DNA from: Collinsella sp. WCA1-178-WT-3 (M1)
GTDB taxonomy: Bacteria; Actinomycetota; Coriobacteriia; Coriobacteriales; Coriobacteriaceae
Length of the DNA stretch: 64,000 nucleotides
NCBI RefSeq assembly: GCF_009696325.1
Contig: NZ_VUME01000007.1
Span: 1-64,000, forward strand
Reading direction: 5' to 3'
The stretch's first letter is position 1, and every line of letters begins with the position of its first letter. Below the pieces are notes generated by a model. It was not told the DNA's origin, did no database searches, and saw only the letters and a program-made list of their open reading frames with translations. The translations under genes were made by a program, and so were the position numbers. Positions 53,544 through 62,609 of the stretch are shown piece by piece.

Positions 53544-54605
53544 CTATTCAATCATGCCGCGCTCGAGCGTACCGAGCGCCGCGCGGGCGTCCCATGCTGC
53601 GATACGTTTCTCGGTCTTCCACGTTTGGAAGAACCAACCGGCAGCCGGCGCAAACGAAGCCAGCTGATTGGCGATAAACACGCGCTCGTAGGCATTGCGG
53701 CCCTCGGGCGTAACCGACGAGTTGGCAAAGATCGCCGCGCCCGACCATTCGCCCACCAGCACGGGGAACCCTGTCGAAATCGCTTCTTTAAGCTCGCGCT
53801 TGTTGCGGGAAATCGCCGTCGTCAGCCCGCGGGGGCTCGTGATGTCGAGCGCATGCTCGTCGCGGTAATGGTACAGGTGAAGGTCCATGTAGACGTTCTT
53901 GTACTTGGTGCCGCGCATAAAATGCTTCCACTCGCTGGGATGTCCCGACGACGAGAAGACGACGATCTTATCCTCGGGCATATACGAACGGACGAGCTCG
54001 TAGGCATCGCGATAGAAATTGCGCAGGTAGTGGGCCGGAATGCCATCCGTCATGGTGAAGAGGCTCTTGCGGACACTCATCTGCGGCGTATCCAGCAGCT
54101 CAATGCCCAGAAGGCTTTCGGCTTCGCCGTAGCGATCGGCCAAACGCTCCAGCACGTCGAGCGCAACGTGACGACCGTTGGTGGACGAATGCCACTCGGC
54201 AACAGCCTCCGGCGTGGTGGGCGAATCGTTGGAATCGCCCTGGCCACCGGGCACAGTCGCTAGATCGAGCAGCACGCGAATGTCATACTTGGCAGCCCAC
54301 TCAATTGCACGGTCAATGTAGTCGATAACCGAAATGTAGGACGCATCGGACTCCTGCGAGCCAAAGGCATACCAGGGCACCGGCAAACGCACGGCATTGA
54401 GACCAATCTGCGCCATACGGCGAAAATCATCTTCGCTTACGAATGTCTCATAATGGCGACGCATGCGCTCGTTATAGGCAGCAGTGCCCATGGCTTCTTG
54501 CAGTTCCGCCGCATTGGACGCACCTGTCGCCGCGTACAGCGACGGGGTCACCCAAGGCTCGGGAATAAACCAGCCAGAGAGATTAACGCCGAGTATCCTC
54601 TCCAT
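53544..54605 (-). CDS. Glycoside hydrolase family 5-like protein, acid/base residue missing
   Basis: A 353-residue TIM-barrel protein resembling exo-beta-1,3-glucanases (GWFIPEPWVTPSLY, GLNAVRLPVPWYAFG, DLHLYHY). The usual nucleophile is present at Glu286 (LVGEWSGA). The acid/base glutamate of the NEP motif is replaced: residues 169-174 read ELLDTP, giving Thr at position 173. No signal peptide, so it is cytoplasmic. It may act on phosphorylated or imported glucosides with altered chemistry or be a non-catalytic binder. The ATG before ERILGVNLS has AAGGGGG upstream. First gene of a unit with rsmI and metG. Confidence 0.8.
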   Translation of the reverse strand: MERILGVNLSGWFIPEPWVTPSLYAATGASNAAELQEAMGTAAYNERMRRHYETFVSEDDFRRMAQIGLNAVRLPVPWYAFGSQESDASYISVIDYIDRAIEWAAKYDIRVLLDLATVPGGQGDSNDSPTTPEAVAEWHSSTNGRHVALDVLERLADRYGEAESLLGIELLDTPQMSVRKSLFTMTDGIPAHYLRNFYRDAYELVRSYMPEDKIVVFSSSGHPSEWKHFMRGTKYKNVYMDLHLYHYRDEHALDITSPRGLTTAISRNKRELKEAISTGFPVLVGEWSGAAIFANSSVTPEGRNAYERVFIANQLASFAPAAGWFFQTWKTEKRIAAWDARAALGTLERGMIE

Positions 54606-54844
54606 CACGGCCCCCTTCGAATCGTGCAGGGCGAACCCGCATCGTATTGCATAGGAAAAGTATCGTTTTGAGTATACCCGCGCGCACGGACAGCCGATCG
54701 AACGGTCTGCAAAGTGGCGCAAAAGTAGGAGTAATGTCTGGGCGGGCACACCCCAGATGGTACGCCAAGATGTGCACGCGCGCCGAAGGCAGGCGCCGGA
54801 AGGCGCATCCCGTTTTTTGCGAAGTATTGGGATGCGTTTTCCGC

Positions 54845-55083
54845 GGGGCTACATAAAAGAAAAGGACCTCTTTGCAGAGGTCCTAGTCAATTCAAGGTGG
54901 CGGGGAAGGGAATCGCGTCCGCGCGCTGCGCGGACGGACCGCTGCGGCGCTTGCGCGCCTTGCGAGCTACGCTGGCAAACGCTATCGCGTTTCCTCAGCT
55001 CCGCGCCCTCGCGGGGTTCGATTCCGTGCGGGGGCTACATAAAAGAAAAGGACCCCTTTGCAGAGGTCCTAGTCAATTCAAGG

Positions 55084-55106
<23 letters not shown>
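54845..55106. repeat. tRNA-Phe 3'-end and terminator duplication with insert
   Basis: 54845-54920 repeats 55031-55106 (period 186 bp), covering a GCAA-capped terminator and the tRNA-Phe 3' end. The insert has hairpins GTCCGCGC/GCGCGGAC and AAACGC/GCGTTT and ends in GGGGTTCGATTCC, the T-loop of tRNA-Phe in inverted orientation. Sequence differs from the Arg/Leu inserts but the layout is the same. Left of it (54606-54844) I see only a GCGCATCCC/GGGATGCGT inverted repeat and no gene. Confidence 0.8.
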
Positions 55107-55156
<50 letters not shown>

Positions 55157-55188
55157 ATTTGAGGTGTGCCTTGTTTCAAGGCTTGATT

Positions 55189-55216
55189 AGTATAACCAAG
55201 GACGCGCTCCGGTCAA
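55189..55216 (-). promoter_or_regulatory. Promoter of tRNA-Phe
   Basis: TTGACC and TATACT on the minus strand, spacer 16 bp, about 33 bp before the tRNA. Confidence 0.75.
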
Positions 55217-55314
55217 CCGAGAATTTGAAAAAAGTTTTTGGACACCACCTCGGTTCTGTAAAGCAGCACGTCAGAGACATCAACCGGCCGCAAGAAGTTT
55301 TTCGCTCAGGGCCT

Positions 55315-55674
55315 TCAAGCCTGCACTCGTTGCAAGACAGTGGGCGATACAAAGATTGAAGGGCGTTCCAGCACCGCCCAAGCACCGGGACAGAAGCACA
55401 TGCGCCAGGGGCGGACATTTTCGTAGCGTGCAAGGATATTGCCGCTGCAATCAATAAAGGCAATGTCGATGGGATAAGCCATAAAACAGGTGTGAACCGA
55501 AGAGCAGGACGGAAACGCCATGACGAGCGGCAGTCCGTCAGCCGTAATCGGCACGCGGCCCAGCATGCCGCGCAAGCGTGCGCCAAACGATTCTGCCACC
55601 ATAAACTCTGCCGGCGACCAACCGAGCCTATTGAGCGCACGCGCGTAGGCGATATAAGACAAGACGGCGCTCAC
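55315..55674 (-). CDS. DUF192-family protein
   Basis: A 119-residue DUF192 (COG1430) domain: FGARLRGMLGR, SCSSVHTCFMAYPIDIAFID, and VRPWRMCFCPGAWAVLE match the family core. Its biochemical role is unknown. The GTG start overlaps the stop of the TadE-like gene (GTGA), with GGGGGTGG upstream, so it is translated with the Tad operon and is its last gene. No signal peptide is evident. Confidence 0.85.
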   Translation of the reverse strand: MSAVLSYIAYARALNRLGWSPAEFMVAESFGARLRGMLGRVPITADGLPLVMAFPSCSSVHTCFMAYPIDIAFIDCSGNILARYENVRPWRMCFCPGAWAVLERPSIFVSPTVLQRVQA

Positions 55675-56147
55675 ATGACCACCCCCGGTCGCCACGGATC
55701 GACCGTAACCGCGCGCTCGTGCGAAAGCTTCGCCGGCGTCCCCAGAGAAACGCCGGCAATGCTGAGCAATCTAGGCCACGGCTCATAGTACATGACGCAG
55801 GCATAGGTCCTAAACGTCCCGGACAGAGAGAGCAAGCCGCCGTCAGACGACGCCGAGCTCTGCTCGCTCGAGACCTCGACCTGCAGATTATAGCCCTGCA
55901 TAGCCGCCTGAATCTCGGACTGGACACGCACCGAGGCATCGACAGAGCTCTTGTCGCCCTCCCCTTCCGGCGCCACAGCGTGCGCCAGCACGATATCGGG
56001 CACCACGCGATCGAAGCGCGCAACGGCGCCGGCAAAGACCATGACGTTGTACACAATGAGCGCAAGCGCCAGCAAAACGGGAGCGACCACTGCCATCTCG
56101 ACCGTCGCCTGGGCGCGCTCCTCGCGCAGACGCATGCGGATACTCAT
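55671..56147 (-). CDS. TadE-like pilus assembly protein
   Basis: A 158-residue pseudopilin-like protein. The N-terminal REERAQATVEMAVVAPVLLALALIV is the TadE signature: a basic leader, conserved Glu and a membrane helix (~17-38). The rest is extracytoplasmic. It helps build or anchor Flp pili. Its ATG overlaps the stop of the upstream large gene (TAATG). Confidence 0.88.
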   Translation of the reverse strand: MSIRMRLREERAQATVEMAVVAPVLLALALIVYNVMVFAGAVARFDRVVPDIVLAHAVAPEGEGDKSSVDASVRVQSEIQAAMQGYNLQVEVSSEQSSASSDGGLLSLSGTFRTYACVMYYEPWPRLLSIAGVSLGTPAKLSHERAVTVDPWRPGVVM

Positions 56148-58312
56148 TACGACCCACCGCCCAGAGCGCCAACCAGCGTGGCGACATCGACGGTGAGCGG
56201 GATGGAGCCGCCGCCGGGCAGAGGAATCTCCGCAAGTGTGAACACCGTACCGCTAATGGTGCGTTCGACTTGATATTCCAACGCCTCGCAAAGCGCCTTG
56301 GGATCGGTCACGCCCAACGGCATACTTCGCAGATTATCCTGGGCCTTAGAAAGGTTGGCGATATCGGAGCCCGGACTTTTGATAACGTTGGCAGAATCAG
56401 TCAGAACGGGCTTTCGTAGGCGCAGATCGCATGGCTCGAGCCCGAGCGCCGCCACGGACGCCGACACAGTGTCACCGAACCATGACGCAATGGAACCCAG
56501 TGCTCCGCCGTCACCCCCAAGACCGTCAATCAGCTCACCCATGAGCTCATCTGCCGCGCCTTGGATGTCTCCGTATCCCACAAGCAGGCGTCCCCAAACA
56601 TCCATGACGCCATCGAGTACGCCGGCAACGCCGCCCGAGCGCTCTTCCAGTGTCGAGAAAAACCGCGAGAGCACGTTGTTTTGCGCCGTCGCGTTGTCGG
56701 GAGCCAAGACCGCGGCAGAGATTGCACCGCGACTGCCGAGCGTAACCGGCTTATTGAATGAAGAGTTGAGCTTACCGGGACTGGTCATATCGCCCGAGAC
56801 CGCAAAGGCGACCACGCCGTTGCGACCGGGCGGGGCGATACGCGGCCGCTCGCCCGAAAGCGCCTTGATGGCCTGGTCAAACGCATTACCCGCGCGATCG
56901 GCCTCGTCCTCGGTCTGACGCATGAGCTCGAGCTCTTTGTTGCGACATTCGACGTAATCTTCCAGGGCGTCTTTGAACTTGTCAAAGTGGTATTCGAAGC
57001 CGTTTTCGATAGAAGTCGAAGGCGCTGCAACGGCACCGAGCGACGAAACGCCAAAATGGCATCTGTTGCATCTGTCCTGCCCGTCATAATCAGCAACCGA
57101 GGCTAACCCGCCTGGCGACCCCTTCTTATAGTTGGGGCAACTCGTTCCGTAATGCAGATACGTCTTGTCATCGATGGTACTAATTGGCCACGCCGCATCG
57201 GTATAGAGTTCCGTCGCTCGCACCTCTTCAGAGTTGCGCGGCAACAGCGGGATATGGGAAGTGACTTCATCTCCGTCCTCGGTTACATATGCACGATTGA
57301 CCTCTGTACTCGCATAGGTGTAAAACGCCTTGCGCGCCGCCGACTCCGCCTTCGTCTCGACGCTTGAGCCCTGAGGTGCCTCGTTTGCAAGGCGCGAGCG
57401 GTAATAGGCCTTCGCGCGATCGAGCGCCACTTGCGGCTCCCATGTGACACTCGAGGCATAGTGCGGATTCTCAATATCCGAAAGCTTCGCCAAGCTCCTC
57501 GCGCGTTCCCACATGCACGAACAGCTTCCGACTGCGCCTCTGTCCGATCCGCCGCAGTCGGCAAGCCAGGCGCGTTCCTTGGCCTTTGACGTTTTCTCGG
57601 ACGCTTTCTTCAGTTCCTTGGCAGCATAGTCAAGGTCTTTTGAGGTGCTCTCGATAGCATCGGTCGAGATTTCTGACCCCTCGAGCGCAACAAAATCCGA
57701 CTCCGATGTCCTGGGCACGGCGAGCGCTGTGCCGGTATAGGTCACGTTATCGGTATCCTGCGCCGAAACAGCCTGCGTAGCTCGCGCGGCAACCAGATAT
57801 GGCAGAGCCGTTTCGACTTTTTGCAAACCCTCCGACGCACTTTTGGCAAACCTATTGCGCGTTTTAATAATCTCAATCCCGGTATCGACCATATCGCTTG
57901 CGGCTATTTTCCCACCCGGCACCAGCATGGCAACCAAGCCGGTGCCGATTGTGGCAAACCCCGCCAAGCCCAAGCTCAAAATGCTCGCATCCACCACCGT
58001 GGCCGCTGTATGGTAGGACGATATCACGTTGGCACCCGCCAGAGCACCGCTATCGGCCGCCACCTGGGTATCCCCGGCACGCGACATACTCCATATCGCC
58101 GCCGTCGACGAAAACAGCAGCGTAAGCACCACAAGTATGACGACCGCCGAAGAAAGCGTAGTGTAGGCACCGTCCTCGATAAACAAGTCGATACCGGAGC
58201 GGCCCATGAAGCCGCCCCGCTTGCGGCGGGCATTCGACCGGCAACGGCACACGAGCCCTCGCATCATTCGCAGCAGGCGACGCCTACTCCCACGCGGCAA
58301 TCCACGAATCAT
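56147..58312 (-). CDS. Large Tad/TadG-like secreted-domain protein
   Basis: A 721-residue protein with an Arg-rich cytoplasmic start, a membrane helix (~52-75) and the Tad-domain hallmark DTQVAADSGALAGANVISS. A long extracytoplasmic region follows, containing helical segments and Cys clusters (CGGSDRGAVGSCSC; SCPNYKKG with DRCNRCHFG; ECRNKE) that could form disulfides or bind metal. It is far longer than typical TadG. GGAGGGA precedes the ATG; the frame overlaps the upstream TadE-like gene by 29 bp. The function within the pilus is not established. Confidence 0.75.
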   Translation of the reverse strand: MIRGLPRGSRRRLLRMMRGLVCRCRSNARRKRGGFMGRSGIDLFIEDGAYTTLSSAVVILVVLTLLFSSTAAIWSMSRAGDTQVAADSGALAGANVISSYHTAATVVDASILSLGLAGFATIGTGLVAMLVPGGKIAASDMVDTGIEIIKTRNRFAKSASEGLQKVETALPYLVAARATQAVSAQDTDNVTYTGTALAVPRTSESDFVALEGSEISTDAIESTSKDLDYAAKELKKASEKTSKAKERAWLADCGGSDRGAVGSCSCMWERARSLAKLSDIENPHYASSVTWEPQVALDRAKAYYRSRLANEAPQGSSVETKAESAARKAFYTYASTEVNRAYVTEDGDEVTSHIPLLPRNSEEVRATELYTDAAWPISTIDDKTYLHYGTSCPNYKKGSPGGLASVADYDGQDRCNRCHFGVSSLGAVAAPSTSIENGFEYHFDKFKDALEDYVECRNKELELMRQTEDEADRAGNAFDQAIKALSGERPRIAPPGRNGVVAFAVSGDMTSPGKLNSSFNKPVTLGSRGAISAAVLAPDNATAQNNVLSRFFSTLEERSGGVAGVLDGVMDVWGRLLVGYGDIQGAADELMGELIDGLGGDGGALGSIASWFGDTVSASVAALGLEPCDLRLRKPVLTDSANVIKSPGSDIANLSKAQDNLRSMPLGVTDPKALCEALEYQVERTISGTVFTLAEIPLPGGGSIPLTVDVATLVGALGGGS

Positions 58313-58820
58313 AGTCTCCCTCCAGCCATCCGGGACGCGATCGATACGAAACGTCGACTTTCAACTCAACATTTCCTTCTCCCCCCACATTGCCCATGGC
58401 CTGCGCGAACGCGCCGATCACGGGTAGCGGCTTTACATCACCCGCGATAGATACAGACGAAACGTCCCCTGCGCCCGCCCGGCCAAGCTCGATATCCCAC
58501 GACAGCGGTCCGCCGGCGTGAAAGATCGAGACATCGGGCACCGCGGCGAGACGGCGGCGGGCAAACTCCTTGAGGTCGTCGTCCTCCGCCGTCGTCGTGG
58601 TCATGAGCCGCGCCGTCTCGGCGGCGGCAGACTCCATGACCGCACGCGTATAGAGCAGGCACACCGGCTGCAGCGCAAGCAGGATGAGCGTCAAAAACGT
58701 CGGCAGCAAAAAGGCGGCCTCGACCGTGGACTGCGCCCAATCCTCGCGCGCGATATCAATAGAGCGCGATGTCTTTGGCGCCTGCGGCGGCGTCGATAAC
58801 CGATGTCGAGGCGACGCCAT
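58284..58820 (-). CDS. TadE-like pilus assembly protein
   Basis: A 178-residue TadE-type protein with leader REDWAQSTVEAAFLLPTFLTLILLAL and a short extracytoplasmic domain. The ATG at 58820 is the only usual start before the leader; it lies 65 bp inside the preceding small gene in another frame, a large overlap for this operon. A start nearer the leader would have to be non-standard. Confidence 0.8.
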   Translation of the reverse strand: MASPRHRLSTPPQAPKTSRSIDIAREDWAQSTVEAAFLLPTFLTLILLALQPVCLLYTRAVMESAAAETARLMTTTTAEDDDLKEFARRRLAAVPDVSIFHAGGPLSWDIELGRAGAGDVSSVSIAGDVKPLPVIGAFAQAMGNVGGEGNVELKVDVSYRSRPGWLEGDYDSWIAAWE

Positions 58821-58974
58821 GGGACGCCGCCCGTGCAGCCAACGCCGCCAAGCGTCCGTCGGTGCCGGCGCGCCAAAGCCCCGCAATCGCCAGTACGATG
58901 GAAAGCAGCGCCATGGTGACGATGGCGTACTCAACGGTCGATTGGGCAGACTCCTCGCGCAAAACGTCAAGCAT
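58756..58974 (-). CDS. Small TadE/pseudopilin-like protein
   Basis: A 72-residue protein starting MLDVLREESAQSTVEYAIVTMALLSIVLAIAGLW: leader with conserved Glu, then one membrane helix, as in Flp/TadE pseudopilins. AAAGGAGGG precedes the ATG, which lies one base after the stop of the upstream gene. Probably a minor pilin. Confidence 0.85.
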   Translation of the reverse strand: MLDVLREESAQSTVEYAIVTMALLSIVLAIAGLWRAGTDGRLAALAARAASHGVASTSVIDAAAGAKDIALY

Positions 58975-58975
58975 T

Positions 58976-59536
58976 TCACGATCCCTCCTTTGACCCCGAT
59001 GCTTGCGGAACCAAGCGCACCGCGCGTAAGCGGCACGAGGCGTCGCCGGCATCCGCGGCAACCGTCACCATGTCGACCCAGCCGCGCCCATCGCGCACGA
59101 TGGCGCCCCATACGTTGCCCTTGATGTCGAGGTAACCGCTTAGAGCGAGCTGGGCTGTGGGCACCTCGCGATAGACACGCAACAGGTCCGCGGCAGCCTC
59201 GGTCATCGGCCGCTCCTCGGCCCATGTCAGTCGGACTGCGACTGCGTTGTCCGCAGATGGACCTGCCGCAACATCCGACCGTTCGTCGAGCGCCCGCAGA
59301 AAAGTTTGTGCCGTGACGGCGGCATCCCTGTCGGCCGTGTCCCGCGCTTTGTCATCGGGAGGCGCCACCGCGCCCGAGCTCCCATCCGCGACGGCCCCAG
59401 AACGCTGCTGTCGCACGGCATTCAGCCCCCAGAGCGTCGCCGCTATCGCCACAATCAGGCAAGCGAGCACCAGCAGCACGCCAACAGAATGCCCGCCTTC
59501 TACAGGCTGTTGATGCCGTCTTTGATCGCGTTCCAT
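58976..59536 (-). CDS. Tad-locus membrane protein of unknown function
   Basis: A 186-residue protein with one N-terminal helix (~17-38) and an extracytoplasmic domain of no known family. The segment TAQTFLRALDERSDVA with YLDIKGNVWGAIVRDGRGWVDMVTV is reminiscent of small NTF2-like conjugation or pilus proteins, a weak resemblance only. It overlaps the flp gene by 37 bp and is followed directly by the small pseudopilin. Confidence 0.65.
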   Translation of the reverse strand: MERDQRRHQQPVEGGHSVGVLLVLACLIVAIAATLWGLNAVRQQRSGAVADGSSGAVAPPDDKARDTADRDAAVTAQTFLRALDERSDVAAGPSADNAVAVRLTWAEERPMTEAAADLLRVYREVPTAQLALSGYLDIKGNVWGAIVRDGRGWVDMVTVAADAGDASCRLRAVRLVPQASGSKEGS

Positions 59537-59733
59537 AGCTTTTCGACGTTGCCCTTAAATGCAACGATGGCAATGATCGCGATTACCACGAGCACGCCGA
59601 CCAAGATGGCGTACTCGGTGGTACCCTGCGCGCTTTCCTCCTGCACCAGCGCCTTGGCACGTTGACAGGAACGCATTGCACGGTAAAGCGTCCAACTCCA
59701 AACCCTACCCATAACGTCAGCCATTTTGTTCAT
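59500..59733 (-). CDS. flp: Flp pilin
   Basis: A 77-residue Flp/Fap-type pilin. A 35-residue basic leader ends in EESAQG, where prepilin peptidase should cut before TTEYAILVGVLVVIAIIAIV; the conserved Glu-Tyr and hydrophobic helix follow. Main subunit of the Tad pilus. The prepilin peptidase TadV/CpaA is not in the window. Confidence 0.92.
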   Translation of the reverse strand: MNKMADVMGRVWSWTLYRAMRSCQRAKALVQEESAQGTTEYAILVGVLVVIAIIAIVAFKGNVEKLWNAIKDGINSL

Positions 59734-59743
59734 GTATTCCTCC

Positions 59744-60385
59744 CTACATCATCCCGCCTGCTCCCAGCAGCGGGCCCAATATGGATAACAGCAGTGCCGG
59801 CAAGATGAGCGTGCCGGTGGGAATCAGCAGCTTGACGGGCGCTCGTTCAATCTCGCGCTCGACCGCGGCACGATGGGCGGCGCGGATCTCGCGACTTTGG
59901 GCAGCAAGGGTCTCGGCAAGCGGGGCACCCAGGGCGAGCGCTTGACCCACCGTAATGGCAAAGGTCTCGAGCGCCCGCACGTCCAGGTCCTGCGCGGCCG
60001 CCAACAACTCGTCCTCGCGCGCTCCCACGCCCACCTGCCACGCCATGCATGCCCGTTCAAGCCGAACAGTCAGCGCCGATCGACGATTGGCGCAAAAGAT
60101 CTCGAGCGCCGCATCGAACGAAAGGCCGGCGGAAAGCCCCAGGCGCACCACATCAATCATCTCGGACACCTCACCGAGCGAAACCTGCGCTGAGTTGTCC
60201 CCGCCAAATGCGCCCCTCACCCGCGCAATAGCGGCATCGATCACCGAATGGGACGCAGCAACGACCAGCACCGCCTCGCCCCTGAAAATCTCCATGGCCT
60301 GGCGCACATCCGAGCGCTCCAGGCCCGTCGCGACAAATACGCCGAAGGCGCACAGGCAAGCCGCGGCGGCAACCAGGGCGCTCAC
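59744..60385 (-). CDS. tadC: Tad pilus inner-membrane protein TadC
   Basis: A 213-residue type II secretion F-domain protein (EVSEMIDVVRLGLSAGLSFDAALEI) with a C-terminal membrane pair (LLIPTGTLILPALLLSILGPLL). It partners with TadB as platform for the TadA ATPase. It is shorter than many TadC. The GTG start overlaps the tadB stop (GTGA). Confidence 0.88.
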   Translation of the reverse strand: MSALVAAAACLCAFGVFVATGLERSDVRQAMEIFRGEAVLVVAASHSVIDAAIARVRGAFGGDNSAQVSLGEVSEMIDVVRLGLSAGLSFDAALEIFCANRRSALTVRLERACMAWQVGVGAREDELLAAAQDLDVRALETFAITVGQALALGAPLAETLAAQSREIRAAHRAAVEREIERAPVKLLIPTGTLILPALLLSILGPLLGAGGMM

Positions 60386-61308
60386 AGCTCCACCCGCATA
60401 ATGCGCCGGATAACCACCAGGGCGACGCCGTTAAGGGCAAGCCCCAGAACCACGGCGCCGGCGCCTACCGGCGTTGCGAGACCGTAGCGAAAATCTGCCG
60501 AAAGCAGGGCCAGCACCGCGCACATACCCGCCGGCATCGCCGCGACCATATGCGCCGACATGCGCGCCTGCGACGTTTTGACATCCAGGCGGCGCTTGAG
60601 CTCAATACGCTCCCCCACCATGCTCGACGCCTCGGACAGCAGATCGGCAAGCGGGGCACCGGTCCGCTGCGACACCTTGAGCGCCAACGTGACAAGCGAA
60701 AGCCCGGGGGCGTCGATGCGGACAAGCAGGTCGTCGAGCGCATCGGCAGCCGAAATGCCACAGTCGATCGCCGCCGCCACCCGCAGAAACTCGGTATGCA
60801 CCGGCTCTTGCGCGTGAGCGCCCACAAACCGCATGCCCTGGGCCAGCGAATGTCCCGAGGCAAGCGACATGGAAAGTGCCGTAAAGGCCTCGGGCATGGC
60901 TTCCTCTACATCGCGCTGCTCGCGTCGGTGGTCAAAGATGTCGCGTGCGGCGCCCGCGGCAAAGGGCGCAACCGCCCCCAAAACAAAGCCGATGGGCGAT
61001 AGCGACACCACGGCAAGTGCAAGGCAGCAGACGCCACTCGATAGCAACAGGAACGCTAAGCGTGAAGCATCATCCTCAACGACAAGACCGATGCGGCGCA
61101 CGGGAACCAACGATACCCAGGAGCGGGCGATCTTTTTTAGAAGATCATTTTTCACCAGCTCGTGTGGCAGCTTCTCGGCCACCGATTCAAACATATGGCG
61201 CACCAGCTCCGCCGGCGGCACCCTCGGCACATGAGGCTCCACTCCGCATACCGTCGCGACCGAAAACCCGGCAAGGCCCCCTACGACGAGGGGCACAACG
61301 ACCTCCAT
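60382..61308 (-). CDS. tadB: Tad pilus inner-membrane protein TadB
   Basis: A 308-residue T2SSF platform protein: an N-terminal helix, two more near ~90-125, the F domain (MPEAFTALSMSLASGHSLAQGMRFVG), and C-terminal helices. The start overlaps the tadA end by 28 bp. TadB and TadC act together in pilus extrusion. Confidence 0.88.
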   Translation of the reverse strand: MEVVVPLVVGGLAGFSVATVCGVEPHVPRVPPAELVRHMFESVAEKLPHELVKNDLLKKIARSWVSLVPVRRIGLVVEDDASRLAFLLLSSGVCCLALAVVSLSPIGFVLGAVAPFAAGAARDIFDHRREQRDVEEAMPEAFTALSMSLASGHSLAQGMRFVGAHAQEPVHTEFLRVAAAIDCGISAADALDDLLVRIDAPGLSLVTLALKVSQRTGAPLADLLSEASSMVGERIELKRRLDVKTSQARMSAHMVAAMPAGMCAVLALLSADFRYGLATPVGAGAVVLGLALNGVALVVIRRIMRVEL

Positions 61309-62609
61309 TCGTCCACCTCCTCCTGTGTAAGCGTTCCCGAGCGCAAGCCCTCTGCGATAAACGGCGGCTCGCGGTTGAGGGTCCAGGTGCGCTCGGCGGC
61401 ATCGAAGGTCACGTAGCGCTCGAGTTCCACGCCACCCGACGCGCCGCGTCGCACCCCCGAATAGGAGGACACAAAACGCCGGCCGTCCGCATGGCGCTCG
61501 GACATCACGATGCCGTCAAGCGCCATAGCGATTTGTTCCTCGATAAGCTCGCTCGGCAGATCGATGCCATAGCGCGCAAGCAGCGTCAAACGCACCACGG
61601 TCTCTTGCTCGGTGCCCGCATGAAGCGTGGTGAGCGACCCATCGTGCCCGGTGTTCATGGCCTGCAGCATGTCGCAACATTCCGCACCGCGTACCTCACC
61701 CACCACAATACGGTCGGGACGCATACGCAGGGCGTTGGTCACCAGGTCGCGGATTGTCACCGCACCCTCACCCTCAATTGAAGCCTCGCGCGCCTCCAGG
61801 CGAACCACATGCGGGTGATGCGCGAACTTGAGCTCGGCGGAATCCTCGATCGTCACGATGCGCTCGCCGGTAGATATCTCGCACGATAGCGCGTTGAGCA
61901 GCGTAGTCTTGCCCGACCCCGTACCGCCCGCAACCGCCAAATCTTGGCGCAGCGACACCGCACACGAAAGCAGTTGCGCATACCAAAGCGGCAGCGACCC
62001 CAGGCCCACAAGCTCGTCCAACGAACAGATGCGATCCGAGAACTTGCGGATAGTGAGGATCGGCCCATCGATCGCCACGGGAGGAATCACCGCGTTGACG
62101 CGATAACCTGTCTTGAGGCGGGCGTTGACGATGGGACTGCGCTCGTCGATACGCCTGCCCAGCGGCGAGATGATGCGGTCGATGAGCACGCGAATCTGCT
62201 CGTCATCCTCAAACGCATGCTCGATGGGGTATAAGACCCCGCCGCGCTCAAAGAAAGCCGAGCGGCAACCGTTGATCATAATCTCGGTGACGGTGTCGTC
62301 CTCGATGAGCGGCTGCAGCGGGCCCAAGCCCACCACGTCATCCAAGATCTCGTTGATGATGGTCTCACGCTCGGGCGTCGCCAGGTCGGTCGGTTCTTCC
62401 ACGTTGAGTGCCGCCTCCACCGCAGGACGCAATTCCGAGCGGGCAAGAACCGGATCGACGTAGGCACTGATGCGTGCCACCTCGTCGTAGCCCACGCGAT
62501 CCATCACGGCCCGCTTGGTGCGGCGCTTGACCGCACGGCGCCATCCCACATCGACAGGCGCCGTCGCCGCCGCCGCACCGGCTGCTTTGATTCTCGTTTG
62601 CAGGCTCAT
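61281..62609 (-). CDS. tadA: Tad pilus assembly ATPase TadA/CpaF
   Basis: A 442-residue secretion ATPase of the type II/IV family. An N-terminal helical domain and [16 protein letters not shown] precede the RecA-like core with Walker [15 protein letters not shown], an Asp-box ([10 protein letters not shown]), Walker B region ([20 protein letters not shown]) and His-box ([14 protein letters not shown]). It powers Flp pilus assembly on the cytoplasmic face. The ATG overlaps the tadZ stop (ATGA). Confidence 0.94.
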   Translation of the reverse strand: MSLQTRIKAAGAAAATAPVDVGWRRAVKRRTKRAVMDRVGYDEVARISAYVDPVLARSELRPAVEAALNVEEPTDLATPERETIINEILDDVVGLGPLQPLIEDDTVTEIMINGCRSAFFERGGVLYPIEHAFEDDEQIRVLIDRIISPLGRRIDERSPIVNARLKTGYRVNAVIPPVAIDGPILTIRKFSDRICSLDELVGLGSLPLWYAQLLSCAVSLRQDLAVAGGTGSGKTTLLNALSCEISTGERIVTIEDSAELKFAHHPHVVRLEAREASIEGEGAVTIRDLVTNALRMRPDRIVVGEVRGAECCDMLQAMNTGHDGSLTTLHAGTEQETVVRLTLLARYGIDLPSELIEEQIAMALDGIVMSERHADGRRFVSSYSGVRRGASGGVELERYVTFDAAERTWTLNREPPFIAEGLRSGTLTQEEVDEWRSLCPSS

